A stretch of DNA of 64,000 nt, taken from positions 879,002-943,001 of the forward strand of contig JAJEKV010000106.1 of the NCBI GenBank assembly GCA_021234155.1, written 5' to 3'. This document shows positions 52,220 through 64,000 of the stretch, piece by piece. The notes under the pieces were generated by a model. That model worked only from the letters and a program-made list of their open reading frames with translations, did not search any database and had not been told where the DNA came from. The position numbers and the translations under genes are program-made. How positions within the stretch are numbered: the first letter of the stretch is position 1; each line of letters opens with the position of its first letter. This DNA is from Isoetes taiwanensis (taxonomy: Eukaryota > Streptophyta > Lycopodiopsida > Isoetales > Isoetaceae).

Positions 52220-54010
52220 TGTGATGCTCCCCGAACCCTTATGATGCTCCCATCGTACAAATATGAGAAATTCCCTTCCCATGGTGACTCCATCCCCATA
52301 GAAAGGCCCTCCATTTGACTCGGGCCACTTGTGATGGGCAAGTGTTCGAGTGAAGGACATGGAGGTGTCATTGTCCCACGCCTTCTATGGGAATCCTATA
52401 CAGCAAAAGCGTACATACATGTTAGCACCTGGCAACAATACAAATAAATAATATACCACCACGACGGGTGGTCCATCCATCATCAATACGAACAAGAATA
52501 TGATACCAATATATATATGAAATACATCATAAATGACAGTTCTATCCTGGGCTAAGACTCCAAGGGGAGATCCCATCGTACAAATACGAGAAATTCTTCT
52601 TCCACGGCGACTACATGGCCAAGTGTCCGGGTGAAGGACACAGAGTTGTCATTCATCCCACGCTTTCTATGGGAACCTTATACAGCGGAAGCGTACATAT
52701 ATGTTAGCACCTAGCAACTATACACAAAATAATATACCACCACGAAGGGTGGTCCATTTATCTTCCAAACAAGTAATAATACAATGTCGATATACATAAG
52801 AAATGCACCATAAATAAGGGCTCTACCCTGGGCTCAGACTCAAGGGGTCGACTGATAGTCAAGGCCTCCGGATAACAATAGACGAAAGTATAACATGGCA
52901 TTGGCTGGCATAGAACAATGGCTAGGGTAGTCCACTCCATCTGCACCCTCCTGTGCACACTTTGCAGATAGGTTGAAACATGCTATGGCGTGATTGTAGC
53001 TGCCAGAGACGCAATCTCATGGAGTCACCCTACGAGACTACTCCAAGTTACATCTCCTCAGTTTGATGAGGCAGGTTAGGGAGGAGACCCTTCCCCAGGC
53101 ACAATAGATCCCTGGGTGTGCTAGAGGATCGTGCCACATCCATGCCCACACATCCATACCTGACTTGAGCCTCCCCCCCAAAAATCCATAGGTCGGATCC
53201 TTGCACCTACAAGCTGAGGCAGTCCTTTTGGGACCTGCTCTGCGCCCCAGGAGGTGTCAGACCCATACCCGACCCACACATGGCGACCAACTATAAGCTT
53301 AGTGCACTGTAGGAGCCCTAGTAGCCGCGCTCAGCAACATAGCCTCCACAGCCATTATCTGGTGCTCAATCACAACATAGCCTCTTGTGCATAGGCCTAA
53401 TTACTGGGTCTTAAGGGTTCTAGCTAGGAACATATCTACTACTACTGACCTTTTCAGGTCTTTACCCACCCTTAATCCCAAACATACATGAGGAACAGAG
53501 AGAGAACATAATCATAAACAAAATATCCATCATCATCTTAATAGCACATAAAAGAGAATTTAACCATCCATCTAGTCATACAAGAGTTAGCTGAAACACA
53601 ATCTATCTAAGGACTAACCAGTCTCTTGGCTAGAGCCATTATCTCGAAAGGCTTCCATTCTTCAGGTCAGGATACAGTGGCTAGTAGCTCCTCCCTTATC
53701 CAAATATTCCCAAATCGATTTGGGGCAGAATTGGGGGTAGAGACCCAATTTGCCCCCTAATCTTAGTAAGTCTTCTCTGGCAAATCGACTTGGGTCAGGG
53801 GCTCTCCTTAATTAGCTTACATTTACTAATTAATAATATTAATTAGCCTAAGTAGCTTAATTAACTTATTAACAATTTAGCATAGCTAACAAAAGCCCTT
53901 TTAAGTTAGCCCAAGTTATCCCCCTCTAATGACCCATAAGGGTCTAATTATACTCTGGTGACGTGTCATAGTATTTATACGTATACTATATAAATGCATG
54001 GAACGTCACA
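52220..54010 (-). repeat. 3' LTR of a third Ty3/gypsy element (element 3)
   Basis: TGTGATGC...ACGTCACA, 1791 bp, same family as element 2. It is longer because a segment of about 200 bases from the left part (CCATCGTACAAATA to GGTGGTCCAT) is duplicated at about 52570-52760. The polypurine tract at its right edge shows it is the 3' LTR of a minus-strand element whose body is missing. Confidence 0.88.
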
Positions 54011-54021
54011 TTCTTCCCCCC
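54011..54021 (-). other. Polypurine tract of element 3
   Basis: The minus strand reads GGGGGGAAGAA immediately before the TGTGACGT LTR start, preceded by AACATTATTCC as in other plant chromoviruses. Confidence 0.8.
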
Positions 54022-56219
54022 GGAATAATGTTGTCCTCAGCATTGGGATTAGCTAGATAAGCAAGAACAATTAAATTATGGAAGGTAAAATAATTTTATC
54101 AGATAATAAAAAGTTACAGAAAGTGATCACTGATCAAAATTCTTAGCACCATAGTCGATTCACATTCAGGCAATCCAAAAATGTTCGTTGGCAAGAAGCA
54201 ACTCAAGAGACAACTTAATTCTCAAGTAAAACAAGGTGCTGCGCACGGAGGGTTGCCCTCCATGGCCGGAGAGTGAAGTGGCTTAAGTTGCACTTGATCA
54301 TGGGCAATGATAGGATCATCTTAAATGATCCTTAAGCTCAAATCCTTATGGGGCCATGATCGAGTGCAAGGTACGGATCATCTTAAATGGTCCTTAAGCT
54401 CAAATCCTTATGGGGCCATGATCGAGTGCAAGGTAGTAGGGTAACCTTGAGCTAGTAGTTCGGTTCAAGGAGGTAGTTAGGGGAGTGGTCCCCTAAAACC
54501 ACAAATTTATTAACTAAACTAACGTAATGTGCTACTTGTGCAGGCCAGTGATAGGGGAGCATAGACGAGGAGCGCATTACGTGGAGATGGGGAAGCATGA
54601 TTTAGACTTAAATTATGAGCCCTAATAGCTACTAGTGCAACCATGTGATTTACGTCCAGCTACAAGATGCCTGTCCATCTTGATGCAATAAACAATGCAA
54701 AAGGGCAGAGAGATCTGGCCAAACCAATGAGAGACATTTATGAAGTGGATAAAACCATCCAACAGAAAAACTCAATGCCAAAAGGACGAGAGATCTCTTT
54801 GCTAGTATAAGGGTGAAAGCCTAGGTCTTTTCAAACGGAACCAATTGCATGTGAAGCGAGCACCACAAGCAATCCATGCAAAAGTGGACATTCATGTAAC
54901 ATAATAGGTAACGGGACAAATTGAATACTGGAATGAAAGGAATGGACTCAGGCCTAATCAAGCATAAAAGTCCAAAGGAACCAATATAGAACAAAATATA
55001 TGCATACTAGTTAAGGTGCCCAGCGTTGCTGGGCATAAGCTAAAAACCTGTAAATGATAAGGCAACAATGTTATTAAGGTTCAATTAGTTATCTGCTTCT
55101 ATGCCTCGATATTTGAACCCAATTAGGCTATTGCAATATTCTTTAAAGAACCTTCTTATCTAGCCAACAATCGCCCTCAAATGTGTCATAGACAATAGCA
55201 ACATTTTGTCCCAGCCATACTATTATAGCCATGTTACTATTCTAGTCTATCTGAGTCTATTTGGCAACTTACAATCATGCCTTGTGTTAACATGAGAATG
55301 TTGCATAAGAGCAGGTATTTATTTTTTCTTTAAATCAAACATTAAAGTATTGATTTTTGCAAATTCTAATATGTAAATTCGAACATGGGAGCGATCAACT
55401 ACTGACTATAATAATATAGACTTCCATTGTCTAAGGCAAAATGCCTTCAAATATATGCCTCAATTCCTAAAGGCAAATGTTCAAAGTTCTATATTGTTAA
55501 GATGAATGTGAGAACTATTGCCAAGGAATCAATGAATGGTCTTGTTAATATTCATATACATTTGTGGTAATTGATCTTGTTAATAAACATATACATTTGT
55601 GGTAACAAAGATTTGACCTATATTGCTCTACAATTATGGGGGAATGTTGGCAGCACAAAATAATGGGTGATAGTTTTACTCGCTGATAGAGTGAGTTTGT
55701 GACTATAGTTGGCATGTCAAAATAATGGGTGATAGTTTTATTTGCTGATAGAGCGAGTTTGGAACTATAGTTGATTATAGGAAATTCAAAACGAAGGCTG
55801 CGAAATTCATGTACATAGACTATGTCAACATGTTGCCATCATGAGATGTCAACAATTTATGTTGCGAAAGTAGCAGACATCTCATGTTATCATGCTTAAA
55901 ACCAAGAACGAACATTCCATCCTTAAAATTGCTGCCCTCTTTGTGCATTTCTTTGCAGTTACCATATCATGCATTCCTTTGTAGAAAAAAAACAAAAGCA
56001 CACAAAGCAAGCTTGCCATATTTAGATTCTTGAAGTTAGTTAAAGTGTTGAACATAAGCTAAGATGTGCAAGATAAACTAAGATGTAATGGTGGTTACAT
56101 GTTGACAACAATCATTTATTTTCTACCAATCTGATTCTTTTGCTAAGTCCTTGCCATTGTGTTGTTAGGCATAATTTAGTAATCAATCTGCCATAATTTA
56201 GGCCTCGTTCCATCTTTTT
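54022..56219. other. Remains of element 3 and non-coding DNA
   Basis: No ORF is supported. A 62-base unit (GATCATCTTAAATG...GTGCAAGGTA) is tandemly doubled at 54313-54436. Further short tandem repeats occur at 55536-55606 (CATATACATTTGTGGTAA) and 55661-55775 (AATAATGGGTGATAGTTTTA). Confidence 0.5.
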
Positions 56220-57170
56220 CTATTTTGTAGAGCATGTTATGAAGATATAAAAGATCTGAACAAACTTAACAGAAATACTTATACACCTTACCGGCAGATA
56301 TGATGGTGAAGGATTTGTTGTAAAAATTATTGCAACATTGTTATATGAGACACCATATTTACCACCATTTATACTCAGATTTTCTATAGCATCAATGTGA
56401 AACCACATTTTCCACCATTGAAGTCTAGTTCACACAAAGACTTAATTGTTAAAAACGATGTAAAAATGGTTCTAAGATCCCTAATTGGTGGGAGCTGCCG
56501 AGAAGAAGAGTTTGGTCCTGATGTGGTCCCTTTATCATAAATGTCTATACCATATGATTGAGTTTTCAAGCCTGTATCCGTATAGGCAATCCTCCGCTAT
56601 CCTCCGCTGCTCTGTTCCATAGTCAGAAACCTAGAGGTCAGAGGAGGCACAACTGAATTTCAAATCAAGTTGACCAATTACAGAATCATTTCTAGATTGC
56701 AAAGTACTCTTCATATTTTGGCTCTGCACATCCATCTTGGCTTGCAACTGTTTGCATCATCGAACCAAGCTGCAGAGAGTAATACAGTAAACCACATTTT
56801 CCACCATTGAAGTCTAGTTCACACAAAGACTTAATTGTTAAAAATGATGAAAAAATGGTTCTAAGATCCCTAATTGGTGGGAGCTGCCAAGAAGAAGAGT
56901 TTGGTCCTGATGTGGTCCCTTTATCATAAATGTCTATACCATATGATTGAGTTTTCAAGCCTGTATCCGTATAGGCGATCCTCCGCTGCTCTGTTCCATA
57001 GTCAGAACCCTAGAGGTCAGAAGAGGCACAACTGAATTTCAAATCAAGTTGACCAATTACAGAATTATTTCTAGATTGCAAAGTACTCTTCATATTTTGG
57101 CTCTGCACATCCATCTTGGCTTGCAACTGTTTGCATCATCGAACCAAGCTGCAGAGAGTAATACAGTAAT
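56220..57170. repeat. Tandem duplication of about 389 bp with coding-like minus frame
   Basis: 56401-56789 is repeated at 56790-57169 with few changes and a 10-base indel (ATCCTCCGCT). Both copies hold a minus frame with SYGIDIYDKGTTSGPNSSS and LPPIRDLRTIF, of unknown family. It may derive from a host gene. Confidence 0.75.
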
Positions 57171-59532
57171 GTTAGCCTTGTGCATTCCCTCCATTATGTG
57201 GTTATCAATTGGCTTAAAAAAAATTACCTCCTTTATATCATTTGCTGTAACGAGTTTTCAACGGATGTGTGCTGGCAAGACCCATCAATCTGAAAGTTAT
57301 ACAAAGCAAGAGCATCAGTTAACTTCTTACTCTAATAACACCAACCATGAGAGGTAACGACTTTACCTTGAAAATGTTACCTTATCATATTCTTGTTCCC
57401 TGACTAATCCAAAGCTGTGGGGCTGCAAAAGTTAAGCACAAATTAAACTTTGTAATCTATGAAAGTATTGCATAGAGCATCTGCAAAAGAAAAGCATACA
57501 ACATTGACAGCACGTAGTCCATCAAATATTACTCACAAAGACAGACATGGCACTAACAAACCAACTTAAACAGAATATAAGAACGCAAATGGTGGTCTAA
57601 TAGAAGCAGGGGAATATAGAAAATAGAAGAATAGAAATCAGTTGGCCATAGCTTTACCCTGAGGAAACCACCATACCCTATTGTACGTGGTGTGCACTGA
57701 ATTTGATGAGACACAGATTCGACAAAAGCACCATTTTCGTGCTTTAAAAATGTAAATGCTCAAAATCTCCCAAGCACTACAAAGTTTTTACCTTTGTTCT
57801 GAAAGAATCAAACCATCGCTTTGCTCCAACAAAGTCAAGACTTTTGTAATATAAAGCCAAGTCTAGAATACATCAGGCTGTAGTGTTTGTTGATATGAAT
57901 GATAGCCACAACCCAAAAACCCGTACTTAAATTTGTTATGTGATCCAAAATGTGATAAACATGTGAACCCGGTAGCCAAATAGAAGCAACCATGAAAATA
58001 AAGCAATTAGATATATGACGCAATCAAGCAGCAACAACTGAATGGCATGCCAAAAATTGTTAAAGTTAACATTTCTTGTAGCTACTGGATCTGGTGTTCT
58101 AAGCATTCATAACTTCGTCTCCATCAGGCATCAATCCATCTGAGCTCATCGATTCAATATCAACTTTCAAAATCGAAATTGGAACTCCAGTATTTGTGTA
58201 ATCGGCTACTAAGCATGCAAACTTCATCTCTTCGGGCGGTTTCTTCTAATGCAGAAAAAAACCTAAGAAAAAAACGTCAACATCAAACCTGGAACTCCAG
58301 TATTTTAACTTCATCTCCTCACGCAGTTTCTTCTGATGTAGAAAGCGGGCTCCATCATCCATTCTTTCCTTCCACGATCTTTGCAAGGGTAGGATAGGGT
58401 AACAAAAGCCACAAATACCAGGCATTTTCGAGCATTCTAGGAAGTGAGGGCTTGGCCAAATCCGAAGCTTCTAGGAAGTGAGGGCTTGGCCAAATCCGAA
58501 GCTTTTATAGAGTCAGATGTTGGCTGAAGAGGAGATGGCCATCGCCAGAGCATAATCTTCGCAAAGCATCTAAGCATATTTGGTTTATTTGGGAAAGATG
58601 TAGGCGCCAGCATATAGATTCAAACACTAGATCATCTCAGAATCGATTCAAGGGCGTCGAGAGTGCACGAAAAAAAAAAGACCTCTCCGGGCGGCTGCCC
58701 ACCAACAGAAGTGACCTAGCATTTACAGCCAATCATAAGTTTTTAGCAGTCACCAGCATATCCTAGGGATATTCTAGCATATACCTAGGATATGCCAAAA
58801 GCCCACATAAACAAGGGTTTGCCCCCCTAGGGGCAACCCAAAAATTAAATACACTATTTTTGAAGATGTATATTATGTCTGATGTAGAGCCATCAAAAGG
58901 AACTGTATGCTATTGCCATATAATATGTCTAATATTTGAAGCTATTATGTAAGGGAATTAAGCATTTAATTTAGGCTTGGTGTGTCTTCAAAACTATTCA
59001 ATGTTGAGACGATCTCTTTAAGACTAGCCAACTATTAATTTTTTTACCAAGTTCATGCTAAATTTTAGGTCCCATTAGAGTTCCTCATGTCTTGAGTCGA
59101 TTGTGGGATCTAACATGGCAGTTCTCATTTTCTATTATGGGCGCTACATTACATTGTATATGTAAGTTGATTATTCAAATTCAAACAAACTTTTCTTGTT
59201 TATATATACATATTTGTTTGTAATCTCTGCACAAAAAGAACACCTAGTTTTTGAAAGTGTAATGCCTAAAGGAAAAAGAACATGGTTATAAAGCATGTAA
59301 AACTAATGAATCTAGGCTAAAGAATCAGACAAAAGTTCGAGTAGTATTCACTTCCTCACACACGAGATGTTGAAAACGAATGCTGGCCTTGGCCTTCGTA
59401 ATAAATTTATTGTATGGAAAATAAGTTATATAGCTGCAATGCAAAAACCAAAAAAGAAAAAAAAAGAATAAAAGGGGAAGGGGGGAAGTGTGTGAAGGAC
59501 TTATCCCCACCACAAGACATTTTCATAACCCA
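57171..59532. other. Non-coding DNA with small duplications
   Basis: A 34-base unit TTCTAGGAAGTGAGGGCTTG... is tandem at 58435-58502. A partly repeated coding-like minus piece (DIESMSSDGLMPDGDEVMNA then stop) lies at about 58100-58165. 58799-58852 repeats the CCTAGGGGCAACCC unit of 16917-16970. No complete gene was seen. Confidence 0.45.
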
Positions 59533-59641
59533 CCCAAGAATGTGCTAGCCTGCAAACTCCGTATAAGGGAAAGACCCCCGGGCTTGTTAAGCCTAGGGGC
59601 CTTTCACTTATACGAAAATTGCAGCCTAGCACACTCTTGGG
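59533..59641. repeat. 109-base imperfect foldback (MITE- or hairpin-RNA-like)
   Basis: The arms of 53 bases (starting CCCAAGAATGTGCTAG; reverse arm CTAGCACACTCTTGGG) pair at roughly 44 of 53 positions around a 3-base loop. The outer part CCAAGAGTGTGC resembles the outer arm of the 68-nt hairpins in element 1. Confidence 0.75.
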
Positions 59642-61068
59642 AAAGACTTCTTACCTGCCATTTTGCGATGTAGAATCGAAGGTAAAACCTGCAGAATGAA
59701 GAATAAAACCAACGGAATCGAGGGTAAAACAATCAGAAACGAAGGTAAAAGTGTTGCGATCGAAGAAAAACTGTCGTTGTTCTTTCATTTGACTTTCAGC
59801 TTTAGAAATACTGACAGCTGTCACAATCTTCTTAGACAAGGGGCCAGAACGACAGGTAGGACGTCTTTCCGAGTAAAGTGACAAATGATATGGGAAAGTC
59901 ATATGGTGGGGCTCATGGCTCCTGTATGAATATACAATGATGGGCAACAAAAATGTGGGAAGCCCTATGGGACATTGTAAACGTTGAAAAGGAGAAATGA
60001 GTCGACTCATCCGTTCATAAAACCCATAACAATATTAGAAAAGATTCACCATTTATTAACAATGGTACTCTCGTATGCATACTTGTTTGTCAAGAATTCT
60101 ATATGATTTCACTTGAATTGACCCTTGGGAGGATCGTAGGAGTTTTACAAATTTTCTAAGGGGGAGGATTCTACCCTTTAAGTACTTTTGTGCCCCGAGA
60201 TCTGGTAGCTACAATTCGGCCATATATTTTATATCCTGAAATCCGACGGCCACAATATGACATAATGAATATTCCCACCATTTTCACGTCATTGGTTTGA
60301 TCATTTTAAAATGTTGTTTGAAGTCTACAATTAGAGTTGTAATGTAAACAATGGATCAAATGAGAGTCTAAGTCATAACCTACTTCCAAGTTAAATGCTT
60401 TATCACAAACTTGGCACTTGATTTATTGTGTACTTGCTATAATTAGCTAGGTATCAACTTATTTAACAAGAAGGATGATTTGTACGCATTGCTTTGCATT
60501 TTAGCTAGGTAATTGTTAGTTCATGTCTAGTTGTGAGGTCATAAACTTACTTGTATGGTGGTCAATTGAATTACGTGCCTGATTCAAAAGTTCTTGAATA
60601 GATACATTGTAATTGCATAGCAGAATATTATAGAAATAAAGCACATGCCATTTTCAAGTGAATAAATTTCAACACCTTTGAAAATATGATGAAATAAATG
60701 AGCACCATTTGGAGGCTTGATTCTCGGAAAGCAGCAAATGTTGAGTTGTCACTAGAAAAGGGGCAGGTTGAAAGTTTAAATGGCGACACAAGTTGCTGGG
60801 AAAGAGCTATGGTAAATATATTACTATTTAGAAGGGAAAACATGAGGTCCATACACCACCAGACTTTGGAGGCATGCCACCTTCTTGAAATTTATGGCCC
60901 TAGGTGTACTTCTTAGTAGTTTCAAGATGACAAGCAAACCTTCAAGTCGTCCCTGTGTTTATAAGCAATGGACTAAGACAGTCCATGTCAATGTAGAAAA
61001 GTATCATCCCTATCCTAATGAATGGACTATAGTAAGTATTTTTGGTGGACTAAGGGCCAAACGGTAAT
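59642..61068. other. Upstream region of the invertase gene
   Basis: No gene is supported. 59871-59990 resembles 42607-42700. The plus frame at 60698-60916 is coding-like in composition but has no recognised domain. Confidence 0.4.
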
Positions 61069-61113
61069 TATAAATCTCTCTATATATATTTATCTATCTA
61101 TCTATCTGTCTAT
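61069..61113 (+). promoter_or_regulatory. Likely TATA region and TATC microsatellite of the invertase gene
   Basis: TATAAA at 61069-61074 and TATATATATT at 61081-61090 lie 60-85 bases before the ATG, followed by a TATC repeat (61090-61113). Confidence 0.5.
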
Positions 61114-61152
61114 GTATCTCTTGGACCACAAGCCCGCAAGAGGTGAGAGAGG

Positions 61153-64000
61153 ATGCATTTGAAGGGTGTAGTTCTGGTAGTGTTGCTTCTCCTCTGTTCT
61201 ACTTGCAATGCTATCCCCACAAGACATCGCCGAAATCAGCCCGGTTCGCCCGCGGCCTCGGCCAGCAATGGTGTCTATCATAGAACCGGATATCACTTCC
61301 AACCTATCAAAAATTGGATGAATGGTGAGCAATATCTGTTATCATTCAACTTGCTTTTTGTCTTTTTGCAGCAAATCTAATCTGTAATTAAATCATTGTC
61401 AATCATGAATGGCTGGATAGAGGTATTCGATTTGGTTCTTGGTTAAATTTCAAGTTATTACTGCTCGTGGTGTGCAGATCTAGTGAATTTTGCACTTTTT
61501 TTTGTTTGTACGAAATATTATTATGGAATCTGGATGCACTGTCTTTTTCGGGTCTGTACCAAATACTATCATGACAATCATGGAATCGATCTAATGATGT
61601 AGATTCTGTCGATCTAATGCTGTAGATTCTGAGTCTACAACAGATCTAGAAGTGCAGAGCCCAAATACGAAATCCTCTTCCTTTTTATGTATTTCTCTCA
61701 TACTAAATTCTTTCTAATTTGTTTTATAGAAACCTCATCTGTCTTGCTGGATTTGACCCAGAATCAAGGCCTGCACATTATTTTCTGTGATGATTCGATT
61801 CCGTTTCTGGCTTTTAGTAAAGATCCCAAGTTCCAACTAGTTTCTGTTCTTCCTTTCAATTCAAATTAGTCAAAAGCGTCTGCTCTTAACTTAGCCTCTC
61901 CTGATCAAGTTCGGTTTGCTATATCGAGAGCAGAGCCATTAAGGGGTCTTAAAATCCATTTTAGATTTGATTCAGGGGCTAAACTATTATTGATCTTAGC
62001 ACAAAACCGGTTTCTTTTGTGTTGATCCAGGAGTTTTGGGATTAATCGGAGCCAGCTTTTGATCTACATTTTGACATTTTTCTGGTTAATCTATGCGTGC
62101 CTTTTACTGCTGCTAATTGGATGATCTTTCTTAGCCCATAAAAAGGAATTCCGGAATGAACTCCGGGTCTGTGTTATTATTTCTTTTTGGTCAATTTTGT
62201 GACTTTTTTTGTTTGTACGTACATTGTTTGCTTTATCTTTGGATACTTAGTTACCATTTTGTAACTTTATTTTTGCAATGGCTTCTATCCATGTATGTCA
62301 AAATTAGATGCTCTCAAAATGTGTGTTTTTGTTGACTAGTTTTGGGTCTATGCTTCCTTCCCTATCACATTCTTGCTTTATTTGCTGGCTGCCTTCTTTG
62401 ACTCTCTCGCCACATGACGTCACCATATTTTTTCTTTCTATTTTTCAATCCTAACTCAATTTTTAACATTTCTTTTGTTGTCTTTTCTCTTTTGGTTTCT
62501 ACCCTTTTTGGATGCTCCAGATCCCAACGGTGCGTATCTATGCCTATATGTCTTGTTGAACTTTTTCTAATATAATAAATAAATAGTTAATTGTCGCCTA
62601 TTCTGCTTGCATGCAGGTCCCATGTTTTACAAGGGCTATTACCACCTTTTTTACCAATACAATCCCTACTCTGCAATATGGGGGAATATCACATGGGGTC
62701 ATGCAATTTCTAAGGACATGCTACATTGGTCATATCTGGACCTCGCACTTGTGCCTGACCAATGGTACGACATCTATGGAGTGTGGTCAGGATCTGCTAC
62801 AATTGTGGATGGAAAGCCGGTCCTTCTTTACACCGGTTGGTGCAATGCATCTAAAACGTTGAAGGTACAAATGCAGAGCATGGCTATTCCTGAAAACCCT
62901 AATGACCCATTCCTTAGAAAGTGGAAGAAACATCCTCAAAATCCATTTGCAGTTGCTCCTGTTGGAATTAACAACACTGATTTTAGAGATCCTACAACAG
63001 GATGGCTTGGTAGTGATGGAGTTTGGAGAATTTTACTAGGCTCAAAATATAACCAAGGCCATACTGGAATTGCTTTATTGTATAAAAGTTCTAACTTTGT
63101 TTCTTGGGAACTTGTTGCCAATCCACTATACTCTGGTCCTGGGACTGGCATGTGGGAATGCCCCGACTTTTACCCTGTGGCGATAAATCGCACTTCTGGA
63201 TTGAATACCTCTGCCAATGGAGGTTCAGTTAAACATGTTTTAAAAGCGAGTCTTGATGATAAGAGGTATGATTGTTATGTTGTTGGCACATACAATGAAA
63301 AGTCAGATACTTTTAGACCTCATGTAGAGACCAATGACGCCATTACCGTATTGCGGTATGATTATGGTGTGTTTTATGCTTCCAAAACCTACTATGATGA
63401 TCATAAAGGGCGAAGGATCCTTTGGGGTTGGATTAGTGAAACTGATACTTCTGAGGATGATAAAGCAAAGGGTTGGTCTTCTGTGCAGGTTAACTATGCT
63501 TATCTCAACATATTTGATTGTTTTCATTTTATTGCTTTTAACATGTTTGTTAACTATCTTTCCATAGGGCATCCCGAGATCGATTTGGTTGGATGAAGAG
63601 AATATGAACATGCTTAAACAATGGCCAATAGAAGAGATTGAAGCTCTAAGGACAAAAAACATCGTGCAAAACAATGTTTTGCTAACGCCTGGAAAGACAA
63701 TTGAAATTAAAGGGGGTAGCGGGCCTATGGTATGCTTGTCTCTTATATGTCTTTTGGTGTATCTTCTTTTCTTTTCTTTTTTATTCTAAAGAAATTACTT
63801 ATATTACTTTATATGAATTGCTAACTCTCGAATATGTGTCACTCACATTATACAGATTGATGTCGAAGTAGCTTTTGACATTGGAGAACTTAAGCATAAA
63901 TTTGGTGGTCTACATTTTGATGTGGATGAAGCTAAATCAATATGCAACCAAACAACGCATAAGGGGATTCTTGCATCCTTTGGACTTCATGTTCTTGCTT
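61153..64000 (+). CDS. Acid invertase (beta-fructofuranosidase, GH32), cell-wall type, 3' end outside window
   Basis: Exons by splice sites and homology: 61153-61324, 62521-62529, 62617-63488, 63568-63729 and 63856 to beyond 64000. The enzyme splits sucrose into glucose and fructose. Exon 1 encodes a signal peptide (MHLKGVVLVVLLLLCSTCNA) and YHFQPIKNWMN. The 9-base exon 2 supplies DPN, completing WMNDPNG with the nucleophilic aspartate; this mini-exon is a known mark of plant invertases. Exon 3 has YYHLFYQYNP, WGHAISKDMLHW, GVWSGSAT, FRDPTTGW (stabilising aspartate) and MWECPDFYP with the acid/base glutamate. Proline after WEC is usual in cell-wall invertases; vacuolar ones have valine. All visible exons are open, so the gene looks functional. 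Intron 1 is about 1.2 kb. Confidence 0.95.
62521..62529 (+). other. 9-base mini-exon of the invertase gene
   Basis: ATCCCAACG lies between CTCCAG and GTGCGT. Joined to the final G of exon 1 it reads D-P-N and then G with exon 3. Confidence 0.93.

Overview
The window is nuclear DNA of a land plant with a large, repeat-rich genome. The evidence is an intron-containing plant acid invertase gene with the 9-base mini-exon, several Ty3/gypsy and Ty1/copia LTR retrotransposons primed by initiator Met-tRNA, and L1-type LINEs. I cannot name the species. Nested insertions, slowly decaying repeats and long non-coding stretches suit a gymnosperm, a fern or a large-genome angiosperm, but that is inference. 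Most coding sequence is retroelement sequence on the minus strand.

Layout: (1) 1-11494, a minus-strand Ty3/gypsy element of the chromodomain type, left end outside the window. From right to left it has a 1.67 kb LTR, a primer-binding site, a leader with three 68-nt hairpins, a histone H3 gene, a fourth hairpin, two further ORFs that look histone-fold-like, gag, protease, RT, RNase H, integrase and chromodomain. (2) 11495-21055, decayed non-coding DNA with palindromes, a SINE-like unit, gene fragments and a LINE insertion. (3) 21056-26509, a complete young copia element with target-site duplication. (4) 26515-32599, non-coding. (5) 32600-38120, an older copia element, 5' LTR truncated and a LINE inserted in gag. 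(6) 38710-42062, an L1-like LINE split by a second LINE. (7) 43839-50828, a second Ty3/gypsy element with target-site duplication and an internal deletion, which also carries histone H3 sequence, here directly in front of gag. (8) 52220-54021, LTR and polypurine tract of a third related element. (9) 54022-61068, non-coding DNA with tandem duplications and a foldback. (10) 61153 to the right edge, a cell-wall-type invertase gene on the plus strand.

The main discovery is that two separate Ty3/gypsy elements carry histone H3 between the primer-binding site and gag. In element 1 the H3 gene starts with MARTKQTARK, has a long charged linker with a nuclear localisation-like motif, and ends in a full, gapless H3 fold. 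In element 2 a nearly canonical H3 segment joins gag in the same reading frame, separated by one stop codon. The linkers of the two copies share recognisable landmarks, so the histone is a lineage trait rather than a chance insertion. Two more ORFs of element 1 show weaker similarity to H4 and to H2B/H2A, so the element may have taken up a complete core histone set. It also encodes a chromodomain, the module that reads H3 tails.

Many retroelement reading frames are broken by single-base shifts, even in the copia element whose LTRs differ at only three sites. Some breaks may therefore be assembly errors rather than decay.
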